DNA of 64,000 nt, taken from positions 115,001 to 179,000 of the forward strand of contig JAVKOQ010000086.1 of assembly GCA_031835245.1 (NCBI GenBank), read 5' to 3'. The notes under the pieces are model-generated. The model saw nothing but the letters and a program-made list of their open reading frames with translations, was not told the origin of the DNA and ran no database searches. The DNA comes from Balamuthia mandrillaris (taxonomy: Eukaryota > Discosea > Longamoebia > Balamuthiidae). A program made the translations under genes and the position numbers. Positions 33,261-44,382 of this stretch are shown here, one piece after another; position 1 is the stretch's first letter, and every line of letters begins with the position of its first letter.

Positions 33261-35205
33261 ATGAGTCTTGCTTCCAGAAGCAAGAGCTGTTACGCGCTTG
33301 TTGGGAGGGGTGGTGGACTGGCAGCACAACAACAAAAGCCACGATTGTGGGGGCATTGGTCTACACAAGGCCTGTTCCCAAGCGCGGCCACTCGAACAAA
33401 GCGCTTCTCGACTATCCATCGGCATTATTCTGCTACTGTCTCTTGGGTGAGTAGCCCTCCCATCTGATCTCTTTTTTGCTTTCGTTTCCTTTCCTTTTCT
33501 TTCTCTTTTTCTTTTTCTGCTGCTGCTGCTTCTTCTTCTTCTTCTTGTTCTTCTTCTTCTTCTTCTTCTTCTTCTTCTTCTTCTTCTTCTTCTTTTTCTT
33601 CTTCTTCTTCTTCTTCTTATGGTGTTTCTTCTTCTTCTTCTTCTTTTCATTTCATTTTTCTGCTCCTTCTTCGTTCTTCTTTTTTCTTTTTTGCTTTCTT
33701 CTTTCTTCTTTCTGCCATCCTTTGCTACTTCCACTCCTTCTTTCTTTTCTTCTTTCTTTTCGTTCTTTTTTGCTTTTTCTTCTTAACGTTTAAATTAAAC
33801 ACAGTTGACGCCTCTGCCCAAACAAGTGACCATCTATGAGGTGGGTCCCAGGGACGGCTTGCAGAATGAGAGGCAGCCGCTGCCTGCCTCCCTCAAGATA
33901 GAGCTGGTGGAGCGCCTGGCTGCCTCCGGCCTCAAGTTCGTGGAGGCCACCAGCTTTGTCTCCAAGAAATGGGTTCCTCAGGTTTCTATTTTGTTCGTTT
34001 GTTTTCTGTTTTGTTTTCGTTGTTTTTGTTTTTGTCTCATTTTGGTTCAACATTGGACAAACAAAACAGATGGGGGATGCAGCAGAGGTTATGAAAGGAG
34101 TGAAAAGGCAGGCCGGCGTGGTCTATCCTGTGCTCACACCCAACATAAGAGGCTACAGCGAAGCCATCGAGGCTGGAGCATCTCACGTGGCTGTGTTCAC
34201 GTCCGCCTCTGAGGCCTTTGTCAAGAAGAACACAAACTGTACGTTAGAGGAGAGCCTTCAACGAGCCAGAGAAATCCTGAAACAGGCAAACAAGGACAAC
34301 ATCAAAGTTAGAGGGTATTGTTTCAAACAATTATGCTCTCTCTTCTCCTTTTTCTCTTTTTCAATTATCCTCTCCGTCTCTTCTTCTCTTTTTCTTTTTC
34401 AATATTCTCCTTTCTTTTCTCCGATTCTCTTGTTCTCTATCTCACTCCCTCCTTTCTTCCTACTGTTACCGTTAGATATGTGTCATGTGTGGTTGCGTGT
34501 CCTTATGAAGGACCTATCTCTCCTGAGAGGGTAGCTGCTGTATCCAAGGAGCTCTATGAAATGGGCTGCTATGAGATCTCTTTGGGTGACACCATAGGTG
34601 TTGCCACTCCAGGTAGTGTATTGTGTCTGTCTTGTGTTTCTTCTCCTTTTTCTTTGCATTTCTTCTGCTGAGCATAAATGCACATAGGATCAACCTATGC
34701 AATGCTATCGAGCGTGTTGAGGGCAGTACCAAAAGAAAACCTCGCCGTACATTTCCACGATACCTACGGCCAAGCTCTTAGCAACATTCTCACGTCTCTT
34801 CAGGTCCTCTCTTCTCTATCCTCACTCTTTTGTCTCTTCTCGCTCGTTCCGCTCTTCTTGCTCTTCTCTTCTTGCTCCTCACATTTTGAAAACAAAAAAA
34901 AACAGATGGGAATAACAGTGGTGGACTCTTCGGTGGCAGGCTTGGGGGGATGCCCCTACGCGGAGGGAGCGACCGGCAACGTGGCCACGGAGGACGTGGT
35001 GTACATGTTGCAAGGCATGGGCATCGACGTGGGGCAGGTCGACCTGCACGCCCTCGTGCGGGTGGGCAACTTCGTGTCGGAGCGGTTGGGCCGCGCCACC
35101 CGCTCCAAGACGGCCTTGGCCATCACCACCAAGCTCTCCAAGCAGCAACAGAAGAAGAAGGAAGAGGGAGGAAGCGACGCCTCTGCATCATCGGGTTGCG
35201 TTTGA
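33261..35205 (+). CDS. HMGCL: Hydroxymethylglutaryl-CoA lyase, mitochondrial
   Basis: Six exons give 386 aa: 33261-33446, 33805-33981, 34070-34314, 34476-34612, 34688-34803, 34906-35205. Exon 1 alone encodes a basic, Ser-rich presequence (62 residues) typical of mitochondrial import. The catalytic domain is complete: [11 protein letters not shown] (metal and substrate Arg/Asp), [23 protein letters not shown] (metal-binding His) and the family signature [17 protein letters not shown] with the catalytic Cys. It cleaves HMG-CoA to acetyl-CoA and acetoacetate in leucine breakdown and ketogenesis. The C-terminus is a Lys/Gln/Ser tail ending SSGCV, not the peroxisomal -CKL of the human enzyme. Intron 1 holds a (CTT)n tract at about 33520-33652. 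Confidence 0.95.
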
Positions 35206-35494
35206 TGTCGACAAAAATGAATGTGTGCACAAGCCTTGTAATTTTTGTGCAATAGTTGGTCACTACTTGAGCAATTCAAGTCGACAAAAATGGACGTGTG
35301 CACGACTCCTGAACATGCGTTGTAATTTTTGTGCAATTGTTGAGCAACTTTTGTCGACAAAAAGGAATGCGTGCACGACTGCTGAACAAGCGTTGTAATT
35401 TTGTGCAATGGTTGGTCACTATTTGAGCAACTCTCGTCGACAAATAACATATATCTACAAAACAGAAACAAAGAGAAGAAGAAGAAGAAGAGAG
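35206..35494. repeat. Tandem GTCGAC repeat upstream of the Sec23-like gene
   Basis: GTCGAC palindromes at 35207, 35280, 35353 and 35436 mark three tandem units of 73, 73 and 83 bp. Each unit carries GTCGACAAAAA, a GTGCAC block, TTGTAATTTTTGTGCAAT and GAGCAA. The last palindrome is 54 bp before the Sec23-like start codon. Related motifs lie in other 5' intergenic regions. The repeat may be an upstream regulatory array or the decayed end of a mobile element; the recurring position next to starts favours the former. Confidence 0.6.
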
Positions 35495-38400
35495 ATGTTA
35501 CCAACAGCAGTAGGTGGGATCGGTGGGGCGCCGGCTGTGCCACCACAACAGCAGGCCATAACACTGCAGCAATACCCACAGCAACACCAACAGGTGGGTC
35601 ATGGAGGCGTGGTGCTTGAATTGGGAGGAGGTGCAGGCCCAGATGCATTCCCTGGCAGCACTCCTTCTGCCTTCTCTGCTGCTGCCTCTGCCAGTTCCCA
35701 CGCGCCACAGGCATCCAACAACAACAGCAGCAACAACGCGTCGCTGCAATCGACGGGTGCTGCGTCGGAGGACATGGAGGGAGGGACCAACATAGTGCGC
35801 TCCAGCTCCACCAAAGTGCTTCGCTCACGCGCCGCCTGGAAGTCCTCTGGAGGCCTCCCCTCTGGCTTTCTCCTCTCTCCTCTTATCCCTGTCCCCTCTT
35901 CATCTGCTTCTTCCTCTTCTCCCACCAGCAACAGCAGCAGCTGGCTTCGTCGTGCGGCCGTGCGGTGCACCCGCTGCCAGGCCTACGTCAACAAGTACTG
36001 CGACGTCTCGGGCCTCAAGGACGGGCGCTGGCGCTGCGTCTTCTGCTCTCACCTCAACAGCCACCCGGAGGAGTACAGCGAGCCCTCCTGCGCCCTCTTC
36101 CCCGAGTTCACCCGCAAGGTGGTGGACTACCTGGACCCCACCCTGCAGCCGCCGCAAAAGCATGCGTCGCCCCTGCTGGGCCCGCTCTTTGTGCTGGTGG
36201 TGGATGCCAACCTGGTCCAGGATGACCTGGAGGTCATCGGTGACTCCATCAAAACCGCCTTGAGCAGTGTGGCAGGGATGAAGACGGCTCGGCCGGGAGA
36301 GAACGGTGATGGTAGTGGGGACGAGAGCCAGCCTGGGGGGAGGGCAAGCGCTGCTGTGGAGGGTCCGCCGCCGCGCGTTAGCATAGTGGCGTTCTCCACC
36401 ACCGTGTCGATCTATGAGCTGAATCCTGTGATGGAAGGGATGGCGGTGGGTTCGGCGGTGGTGGCCTCAGCGGAGGTATTCTCGGGGGTGGCTGGCTTGC
36501 TGGCGGAGGATAGGGCTTACATTGCGGGTAAAGCTCATGCCTTTACCGCCGAGATAAACGAAGGCAGCATGGAATGCGTGGATCGAGTGTTGGAGGCTCT
36601 CATCTTCTCTGCCCCCAAAGAGAAACAACCCATTCAGCAGCGATGCTTGGGAACTGCTCTGGAGGCTGCCTTGACTCTCATCAATGCTTCTGCATCGTCG
36701 TTCCCTTCCCCTGCTTCGTTTGCTGCTTCGCTCGACGAGTTTGATGATGGAAGCTCTTCTACTTCTTCTCATCAACATAACGGCGGACGAGTGGTGGTAT
36801 TCATGAATGGCGGCTGCAATCTGGGACCCGGAAGACTGGAGGCTGAGGGAGAACAAGCGGACGCCCAAAAGAAGCAGTTTTACAGGGAGGAGGCAGCTGC
36901 CTACTTCAAGAAACTGGACATGCAAGCCCTCACTGCCAACGCCAGCATCGACCTGTTCTGTTGTGGACTAAAGCGATTCAACGTGCCTGTCTTACAAAAC
37001 TTGGTGCTGGGTAACGGTGGAGCAGTTATCATGCAAAAGGAGTTTGGAGCTGAATTTGCCATCACCCTTGAGCTCACCTTGCATCGAGGTGTGCTATCAT
37101 CGCTTTCTCTTTTTTGCTCTGTTCCTTTCTGTTTTACCTCTCACATTCTTCCGTTTATTTGCAAAAAGGTTGTGGCAGAGATGGTCATCTTTCAATTCAA
37201 TGCTCATCCCCAATTGTGTTTACACATATTATCGGACCTGCGGTTGCCTCCAACAGTGACAGTGACTCATGTATGCTCAATTGTTGTTGCGATGATATTG
37301 TTATGACTTATGTTAATTGTTTACAGCGGAAACAGCTCGTCATGAGTTCCGAATGGGATGCGTTACCCCGTCTCTCTGTTATTCATTGTTTTACTCTGTT
37401 GGGGACGATACTATGGCCTCAAATGTGTACTTCCAATTCGTTGTTCGTTACACCAACTATGCAAATCAATGGTTCTCTCTCTCTCTCTCCCCTCTTTCAG
37501 TCATCATGCTAAAGTCTTTGTTTCATTCTTTTTCAACTGTAGTATTTTGCGGATCATAACACAACGCTTAGAAACTACTGCCAATTTCTCCAAGTTTTGC
37601 GCGTCGGTAGATGCTCACCTAACTGCAATCTTGCTTGCCAAGAAAATCATCCTCCTCTCTCGCAAAGTAGACAATCCGACTGAAGCCATAACTCATCTGT
37701 ACATTCTTTTCTTCTTTTCTTCTTTTCTTCTTCCTCCTTCTTTATCATCTTTCTCACGTTTTGCAATCAGCGATAAAACATTGGTCAACATATCTAAAGG
37801 TTGTGGTCAAAAAGACAAGTTTGGTTTGCTTCGCCTTCCCGCTGAGCTTGCCGTTATTCCTCGTTTGTTCGTATTTCTTTGCTCCTCTCCTCTCCCTTCT
37901 CGCTTTTCCTTCTGTTAATTACAACAAACAAAGGATGTACTTGCTTCGACGCGGCCCCATGCTCTCTCCCATCCTACAACACCCCGATGATATTGACTTT
38001 CTACGTTGTCTCTTTCTCAACGCCAATTTTGAGGACAGCCTGCGGCTCATCGACCCTCCCCTACTGCTGGCCGATACGAGCGTCTTCCAAAGGATCCCCC
38101 TCCAAGACCTTGCCTTGCAGTCCAACTTTGTGCTGCTGCTTGACCATCACACTGACATCTTCATTTGGATAGGGAATGAGGCCACCCATCGCACAGACTT
38201 GGTGGAGCTTTGCAGGCGATACGCCTCCCAGGTGGCTAAAGACCGTTGGCCCCAACCACAACTCATGATTTTCAAGGTTTGTTATTATTATCCTCTTCAA
38301 CTAAGCCAAAAAGAAGGGAAGACAAGGAGAACGATGAAGAGAAGAGAACGAGAGAAGAGCAACGGTAAAGAAAGTGCTAACATTCTCTCTAACAATTGTA

Positions 38401-38596
38401 GGAGGGGTCATCGATGGCTCGATGTTTGCAGTGTCGTTTGATCCCATCGCACCAGGACTCGCTGGAGGAGCAGAGGCATTCCTTCCCGCAGATCATGGAG
38501 CTCAGCCAGCAGCAGTACGCCAAGCTCATGTCCAAGTTCCATCGCACCGACGAGATCAGCTACTCCCACTACTATCGGAAGCTGCTCTCCGCCTAA
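35495..38596 (+). CDS. Sec23-family COPII-like protein
   Basis: Seven exons give 876 aa: 35495-37088, 37169-37270, 37327-37471, 37543-37698, 37771-37866, 37934-38276, 38402-38596. The N-terminal 150 residues are Gln/Ala/Ser-rich. A zinc finger follows (VRCTRCQAYVNKYC, then WRCVFC). Next come a von Willebrand-like trunk (LFVLVVDANLVQDDLEVIGDSI, VSIVAFSTTVSIYEL) and a beta-sandwich and helical region (CSSPIVFTHIIGPAV, FCASVDAHLTAILLAKK). The C-terminus is a gelsolin-like domain (FVLLLDHHTDIFIWIG) ending in FKEGSSMARCLQCRLIPSHQD, which matches Sec23 rather than Sec24. Sec23 is the Sar1 GTPase-activating part of the COPII inner coat at the ER. The sequence is divergent, so it could be a Sec23 paralogue with another role. 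Confidence 0.85.
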
Positions 38597-38732
38597 CTCT
38601 CACGTTTTCATTTCCATTTTATTCTACTTCACTAAATGATTAACTGAAGCGAAATGAAATACTTTAGTGCAGCCTCTTACAAACTTTGTTCGACAACCAC
38701 CAAAAAAGAAGCAACAACAACCCACCAAGAGA

Positions 38733-39461
38733 ATGACCTCCACAACAAACATCAAAACGATAAAGTGTAGGGTGGTCGGTAATGATGGCACTGGAAGAAC
38801 TGCCATGGCGGTCACCTTCACCTCGAACTCCTTTCCCGGCGATCACTTCCCTCAGGCCTTTGACTGCTTCTCTGCCAACCTCTCTGCCGGCGAACAAACG
38901 GTCAAGCTGGAGCTTTACCCGGTTGCTGCCAGCGACGAGTACGCTCGTCTACGTCCGCTCTCTTACCCTGACACCGACGTCTTCTTGCTTTGTTACTCGG
39001 TGGCCTCTCCGCCCTCTTTCCTCAGCGTCGAGGCCAAGTGGAACTATGAAGTCCAGCACCATTGTCCCGACGTTCCCAAGCTGTTGGTAGGAACCAAGGT
39101 GGACCTCCGCAGGAGGCAAGAAGATGCCAGGCAACAGCAGGCCGCACCTCCTCCTCGCCAAAAGAATACTCGTGAGAGCGATCATAGCCATAGAGAAGGA
39201 GAGAGAGAAGAGAGTGATCGAGTAGAACAAGAAGAACAGGTGGAGTGCGTGAGCAAAGAGGAGGGAGAGCGCATGGCGAAACGGATAGGCGCTGTGCAGC
39301 ATCTGGAGTGCAGCGCGCTCACACAGGAGGGCCTCAGAGAGCTGAGGGACCAGGTCGTGAAAACAGCTCTCTCTTCCGCTTCCTCACAGTCTTCTTCTGG
39401 AGGAGGGAAGAAAGAAAAGAAGCGATTCGGTCTGTTTGGTAAGAAGAATAAAGGCAAGTAA
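38733..39461 (+). CDS. Degenerate Rho-like small GTPase
   Basis: A single exon encodes 242 aa. I chose the ATG at 38733, 10 codons before the first strand, because no upstream ATG exists in frame. The Rho fold is visible: KCRVVGNDGTGRTAMA (P-loop position), TFTSNSFPGDHFPQAFDCF (switch I), DVFLLCYSVASPPSF, VPKLLVGTKVDLR (G4, TKxD) and HLECSALTQEG (G5, SAL). The P-loop Lys is replaced by Arg and the DxxG of G3 is missing (LYPVAASDEY), so GTP hydrolysis is doubtful. An insert rich in Glu, Gln and Arg lies where Rho proteins carry their insert helix. The tail KKEKKRFGLFGKKNKGK is polybasic but lacks a CAAX cysteine. It may act as a pseudo-GTPase scaffold. Confidence 0.85.
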   Translation: MTSTTNIKTIKCRVVGNDGTGRTAMAVTFTSNSFPGDHFPQAFDCFSANLSAGEQTVKLELYPVAASDEYARLRPLSYPDTDVFLLCYSVASPPSFLSVEAKWNYEVQHHCPDVPKLLVGTKVDLRRRQEDARQQQAAPPPRQKNTRESDHSHREGEREESDRVEQEEQVECVSKEEGERMAKRIGAVQHLECSALTQEGLRELRDQVVKTALSSASSQSSSGGGKKEKKRFGLFGKKNKGK

Positions 39462-39512
39462 AGACTGAGAGAGTTACGACTTTGTTAACAAAAATAAAGT
39501 ATACTGTTTCTC

Positions 39513-42500
39513 TTAGTTGATGTTGGTGAGAGAAGAGGCAGCGGAGGACATCGCCCATGACAACAGGTTGGCGCAACGAACGTGAAACGCAACTTCCTCC
39601 CAATGAATGATCTGCTTCTCGCTTGTGGAGGCGCACAGCGCACATCTCGCGCCTTCTTCCTCAACTCGCTCTTTCTCTTTCTCTTTTGCCTCTTCGTTCA
39701 TTTCTTCTGTTGCAGAGATGGGGAGACGAGAGAGCAGTTCGTTGAACTTACGCCATTGGTCGTGAAGCTGGGCTGTTACTTCATCATCCTCTGCGCCTTT
39801 CGAGTATCTCTCTGCAACACTCTTTGCCGTTGTTCCAATTGCAAACAAAGCTTTAAACGAAAGCATTAGCCATCAAAATGAAAAGACGGAAGAGAAGCAG
39901 AGAAGAGCGAACGGAGAAGAGAAGAGAGAAAGAGGAAAGTGAAGAGAATGGGATTTTAGAATATGAGAAATGTACCTCGGGCTTGCCCGTCAAATGACGC
40001 TTCGAGCGAGAGTTGTTCAGCAACATCTTCAGCGCTGTGTCGCTGCAGTAGTTGCTCCAATGGCCGATTGAAAGCGGACAATAGAGCGGCGCTCTGTTGC
40101 AGCACAACAACGGCGTGTCGCTTTGTCAATGCGTTGTTGTTGCTTGTCTTCTGTTCCTCCGCTTCTTTGGTTATAGTTGAGTTGGCAGAAGCCAATGTCG
40201 AAGACGAAGATGAATCGAAAGGGAGGAGTGAGGCAGATGATTCTGGAGAAGGTTGTGTTGGAGCGGGAGGACGAACAGCAGAAAATGACTGCTGTGGCGA
40301 TAACGCAGCAAAGCTAGTCCAATCATCTGAAGGAGGTGATGACAATGATGACGCTGCTTTATCTTCTTGTGGCTCACTTTGTTGATTGTTGTTCGTTGGC
40401 TGCCAACCAGAGAAAAGGTCATCAAGTAGAGCCGTTGTAGTTGTTGTCGTCTGCACAACGCTGCTCTCTTCTTGCACTTGTTCAACCGAATTCAGCGGAG
40501 GCGATTGGGGTTGTTGAGGGTGTGCTACAAAGTCTCCTATGTCACCCCAGTCGTCTTCTTCGGTTTTAACATCTGCCACTTTTTCTTTCCCTTTATCTTC
40601 CTTTGGCTGTATCGTAGTTGATGGAGAAGATGAAGATGCAATAGTGAAATCAGAGAGGAAGGCATTTGCTGAAGAGGAAGAATACGGAGGCGAAGAAGAA
40701 GCGAGAGACGGAGAAAGCGAAGAAGATAATGGCGATGAAGGAGGAGAAGAAGCAGAAAAGGCTAAAATGGAGTCAAGTCTCGTGTCGGGAGTGATGCCAT
40801 CAAAAGTGGATGCTGATGCCGCTAAGAAAGATGATGGTGATGAGGAAGACGTAGGCAAGTTCGTCGCTTCTGCTCCAACAAAAGACCAGTCATCAAAAAA
40901 GGCAGCAGCTTCGTTCTTGGTGGTAGTGTTGTTCACTTCATTTGCTTTCTCGTCTTCGTTCTCTTCTTTGACATCTTCTTCAGTACTTATGCCCTCGTAG
41001 TTGTTAGCATTGATGATAGCTGAAGGAACATCCTCTTTGATCTCCGCTATTTCTTCCTTTCTTTCAGTGGCCTTATCTTCGTTTTCTGGTTGAAGTTGTT
41101 GTGAAGAGGAATCATTGAGGAAAGATTGTTGCGAACCGAACATTGTTGTTGTATGGGACACATCGCAGAACGGTGGTGATGATGCCTCAACGGCGGAGGA
41201 AGATGGAGATAATGTGGAAGCAGAAGAAAATCCAGAAAAAGAAGAAAATTCAGAAAAAGAAAATGATGATGGCGGTGATGCCGTCGTTGTTGATGGTAAT
41301 GACGAGTCCCACAATAATGATGAAGAAGACACTGACGATGATGAAGAAGCAGAAGGGGATGAAGTTATTGCATCATTCTGTTCATCGCCGACTGATGCCT
41401 CGAAGGAAAAGAAAGATGGAGCTAATATGGAGGAGGAGGAGGAAGAAGAAAGCGAAGAAGAAGAAAAGGCAGTAGAAGAATACGAAGAAGGAGAGAATAA
41501 AGATGTAGAAGAAGGAGGAGGAGAAGCAGTAAATGCTAAAATGGAGTCAAGTATAGTAGTTGGTGTATTGCTATCTGAAGTGGATGATGCTGATAGCGAC
41601 GAAGATGACAATGAGGAAGACGTAGGCGAGCTCGTTGCTCCAACAAACGACCATTCATCAAAAAATGCAGAAGCTTCGTTCTTGAGGGAAGCGTCCAGCT
41701 CGTCTTTGGGATTTTCGTCTGCTTCTTCGTTGCTATCCTCGCTTTGATTAGTAGTATGGATGATGGTTGCTCCTGAAGAAGCACCCTCCTCTTTGCTCTC
41801 CTCTTTTCTTTCACCGTCGGCTTCTTGTTTTGTTTCTTCAACTATTACTTCTTTTTCTGGTTGAAGATGTTGTACAGAGGAATCATGGAAGAAAGAAGAC
41901 GTAAGCGGCGGTTGTTGTTGTTGTTGGATATGCTGTGAAGCAAACATTGTAGAAGTGTTGGTGGTGGCGTAGATGTCGTTGATAGTTCCAGAGGGAGTGG
42001 CTGAAGCAAAACCACCCCAGTCGTCGTCAACATCTTCGTTGTTGCCTTCGCCGATAGCAGCACCATTACCATTTGCGTCGGTACCACTTTGAGCAAAATC
42101 TCCCCAAGAAGCAGATATAGGAGAGGATGGCTGTAATGTTGTTGGTGCTGATGATAATGCAGAGTCCCACCACAACGAAGAGGAAGATGAAGGAGAAGAC
42201 AAAGAGGACGCTGATGGAGCATCAGTAGTAGAAGCCTCCATTGCATCATTTTGTGCATCATCGAATGGCGCCTCGAAGGAAAAGGAAGATGGAGCTAATG
42301 TAGAAGAAGAAGCTGGAGATAGTGTGGAAGAAGAGGAAGAAGAGGAAGAAGATGCAGCGGAAGAAACAGTAAAGGTTTGAAATACGCTGCCATACGCAGA
42401 GCGATTGCCCCACGAAAATGCTTTGCTGCTTTGTTTGTATGTTGGAACATTGGATGTGTTCTTCTGGTTTGCCGCTTTGTTGCGCGAATGAGGAAAGAAG

Positions 42501-43085
42501 AAGTCGCCAGAGAGAATGTCTTGGTTGTTCGCTCTTTCCGCTGACTCTTCTTTTTTCTCTTTGTGCTTCTGCTCATCCTTTTCTTTGTCTTCTTCTACGT
42601 CCTCCTTCTCTTTTTCTTCTGCTTCTCTTTCTTCTTCATGCTGCTCCTCATTTTTGTGTTCGTCTTTTGTCTCTGTTTCGGTTTCATCAAAATACATGAA
42701 CGAAGCAGAAGACGAAGCAGAAGCTAAAGGGAGCGATGGTGGTGATGCAGATGGTAACGACGGAACCTCCTTCATCTGACCACTCACAGCACTGCTGCCA
42801 GCTGTTCCACCTTCGCTTGCAAGAAAATCGCCAAAGCCAAAACTGTCTTGCTCCTCCGCTGCCTCCTCCTTTTGCTTTCCGCCTTCCTCTCTCTTCACCA
42901 CGCTCTCACTTGCACTTGGGTTGTCATCGCCTAGCAAGTCGGGAAAGCTGTTGCTGTTGTTATGGTTGTTATGGTGGTTGTGGTTGTTGGAGGTGAAAAA
43001 GTCGCCAAACTCTTCTTCTTCTTCCTTTGCCTTTTGCTGCTGGTGTTGCTGTTGCGGTCCTACTTGTTGTGAGAGGGAGGAAGTT

Positions 43086-43130
<45 letters not shown>

Positions 43131-43714
43131 GGTTGCGGTTGCAGTTGTTTGAGTTTTGAGGGTTGATAGCGAGCAGCTAAAGAAAGAGGAGAAGAAGACG
43201 AGGCAGACGAAGAAGATGAGGAAAGAGAGGGAGAAGAGGCAAGAGCAGCAGAAAAGGAAGAAGAAGAAGAAGAAGAAGAAGAAGAAGAAGAAAGAGAAGG
43301 AGAAGAAGAAGCAAAAGAAGAAAGAGAAGGAGAGGAAGGAGCAGCATAAGAGGGAGCGGGAAAAGCGGAGAAGGGGAGTGAAGCCCCAGCAGGAGAAGGA
43401 GAAGGAGAAAGAGAGGAGGGAGGGAGGTGCCCCCAAGAGGGAAGCTGCTGCGGCTGTTGCCACATCATCGTGTTGTTGTGCCCGGGGCTCCCGGTGGCGT
43501 AGGCGTAAGGAGAGGTTGGCGGTTGAGCTTGAAGGTAAGGTTGCGGTGGTGGAGAGGTCATCAGCTGCATCATCATCATAGTAGAAGAAGAAGAGGAGGC
43601 AGAAAGAGGAGGCGCGCCCCCTGGAAAAGAAGAAGGAGCAGGTGATGGCTGAGAGGGTCCGCCACCATAACCATAACCTCCACTATAGTGGTGCGGTTGT
43701 TGAGAGCCAAACAT
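39513..43714 (-). CDS. Synergin-gamma-like adaptor-associated protein
   Basis: Two exons (43714-39976 and 39850-39513) give 1,358 aa. Most of the protein is Ser/Ala/Glu-rich and disordered, with a CAG-encoded poly-Gln run (about 43098-43130). Within it are repeated acidic aromatic motifs: EEFGDFF, FGFGDFL, WGDFAQ, DDWGGF, DDWGDIGDF, DDWTSF. Such [DE]FGDF/WxxF motifs bind the ears of clathrin adaptors AP-1 and GGA. The C-terminus is folded (FNRPLEQLLQRHSAEDVAEQ.., then a helical part) and ends with CALCASTSEKQIIHWEEVAFHVRCANLLSW. This pattern of two Cys, a His and CAN-W resembles the synergin-gamma C-terminus. It probably works in clathrin trafficking at the trans-Golgi or endosomes. Stop codons of this gene and the Rho-like gene are only 51 bp apart. 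Confidence 0.7.
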
Positions 43715-44382
43715 ATTTTGTTGTTGGTTGTTGAAGGAGTATTTTTTTTTTTAGGAAGATGCCAAACCAAAAGGTGAGGGCCACTCCCTCCTTCCCCGCC
43801 TTTTCCTTCCTTCCTTTTCTTTTTTGTCACTTTTCTTTTTTTTTTGTTGGGTGTCGACACGAGTGGAGAATTTGTGTAACATTTGTGCTCCATTGCTGCA
43901 CCTTTGGGTGTCGACACGAATACAACAAATTGTGCTGAAGAGTGGAAGCACAATAGGTGCAGTGAAGATGCTGTATTGCTGCACAGTCACGGTACACGTA
44001 CTGATCAGGTTGAAAACAAACGCTGGAGTTTTAAAGCACAACATGTGCAATCTTCACCATCGAGTCGACACGAAAAATGTCGACTAAAATAAATAGAGAA
44101 AAAGAAAGAAGAGAGAGAAAGAGGAAAAGGGAGAAAGAAGAGGTGACCACGTCCTCACTTTTTTTTTTTGGTTTTCGTCACACTCCCTCTCCCTCTCTTT
44201 TTCCACAAACTTGTTGTTTTTCCCCCATTGTGTGTTTTTTTTTTTTTTGAAAAAAACAACTCCAACGAAACAAAAACAACAAAAAAAAAAAAACCCTGGA
44301 AGTGAATCTCAACACGGCAGCGCTGTTGCTGCTCAGCTTCCTCCTCTCCGCACTCTTTGGGGCCACGCTCTGCCTCGCCAGG
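43715..44382. promoter_or_regulatory. Divergent synergin-like / ITFG1-like intergenic region with GTCGAC pairs
   Basis: GTCGAC palindromes lie at 43853, 43910, 44064 and 44079. Between them are CATTTGTGCTCCATTGCTGCACC and GGTGCAGTGAAGATGCTGTATTGCTGCAC-type sequences, quoted here only in part, which echo the motifs at 22722-22791 and 35207-35441. Long T and A runs flank the ITFG1-like start. A frame opening upstream at 44302 lacks an ATG, so I start the gene at 44383. Confidence 0.5.
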
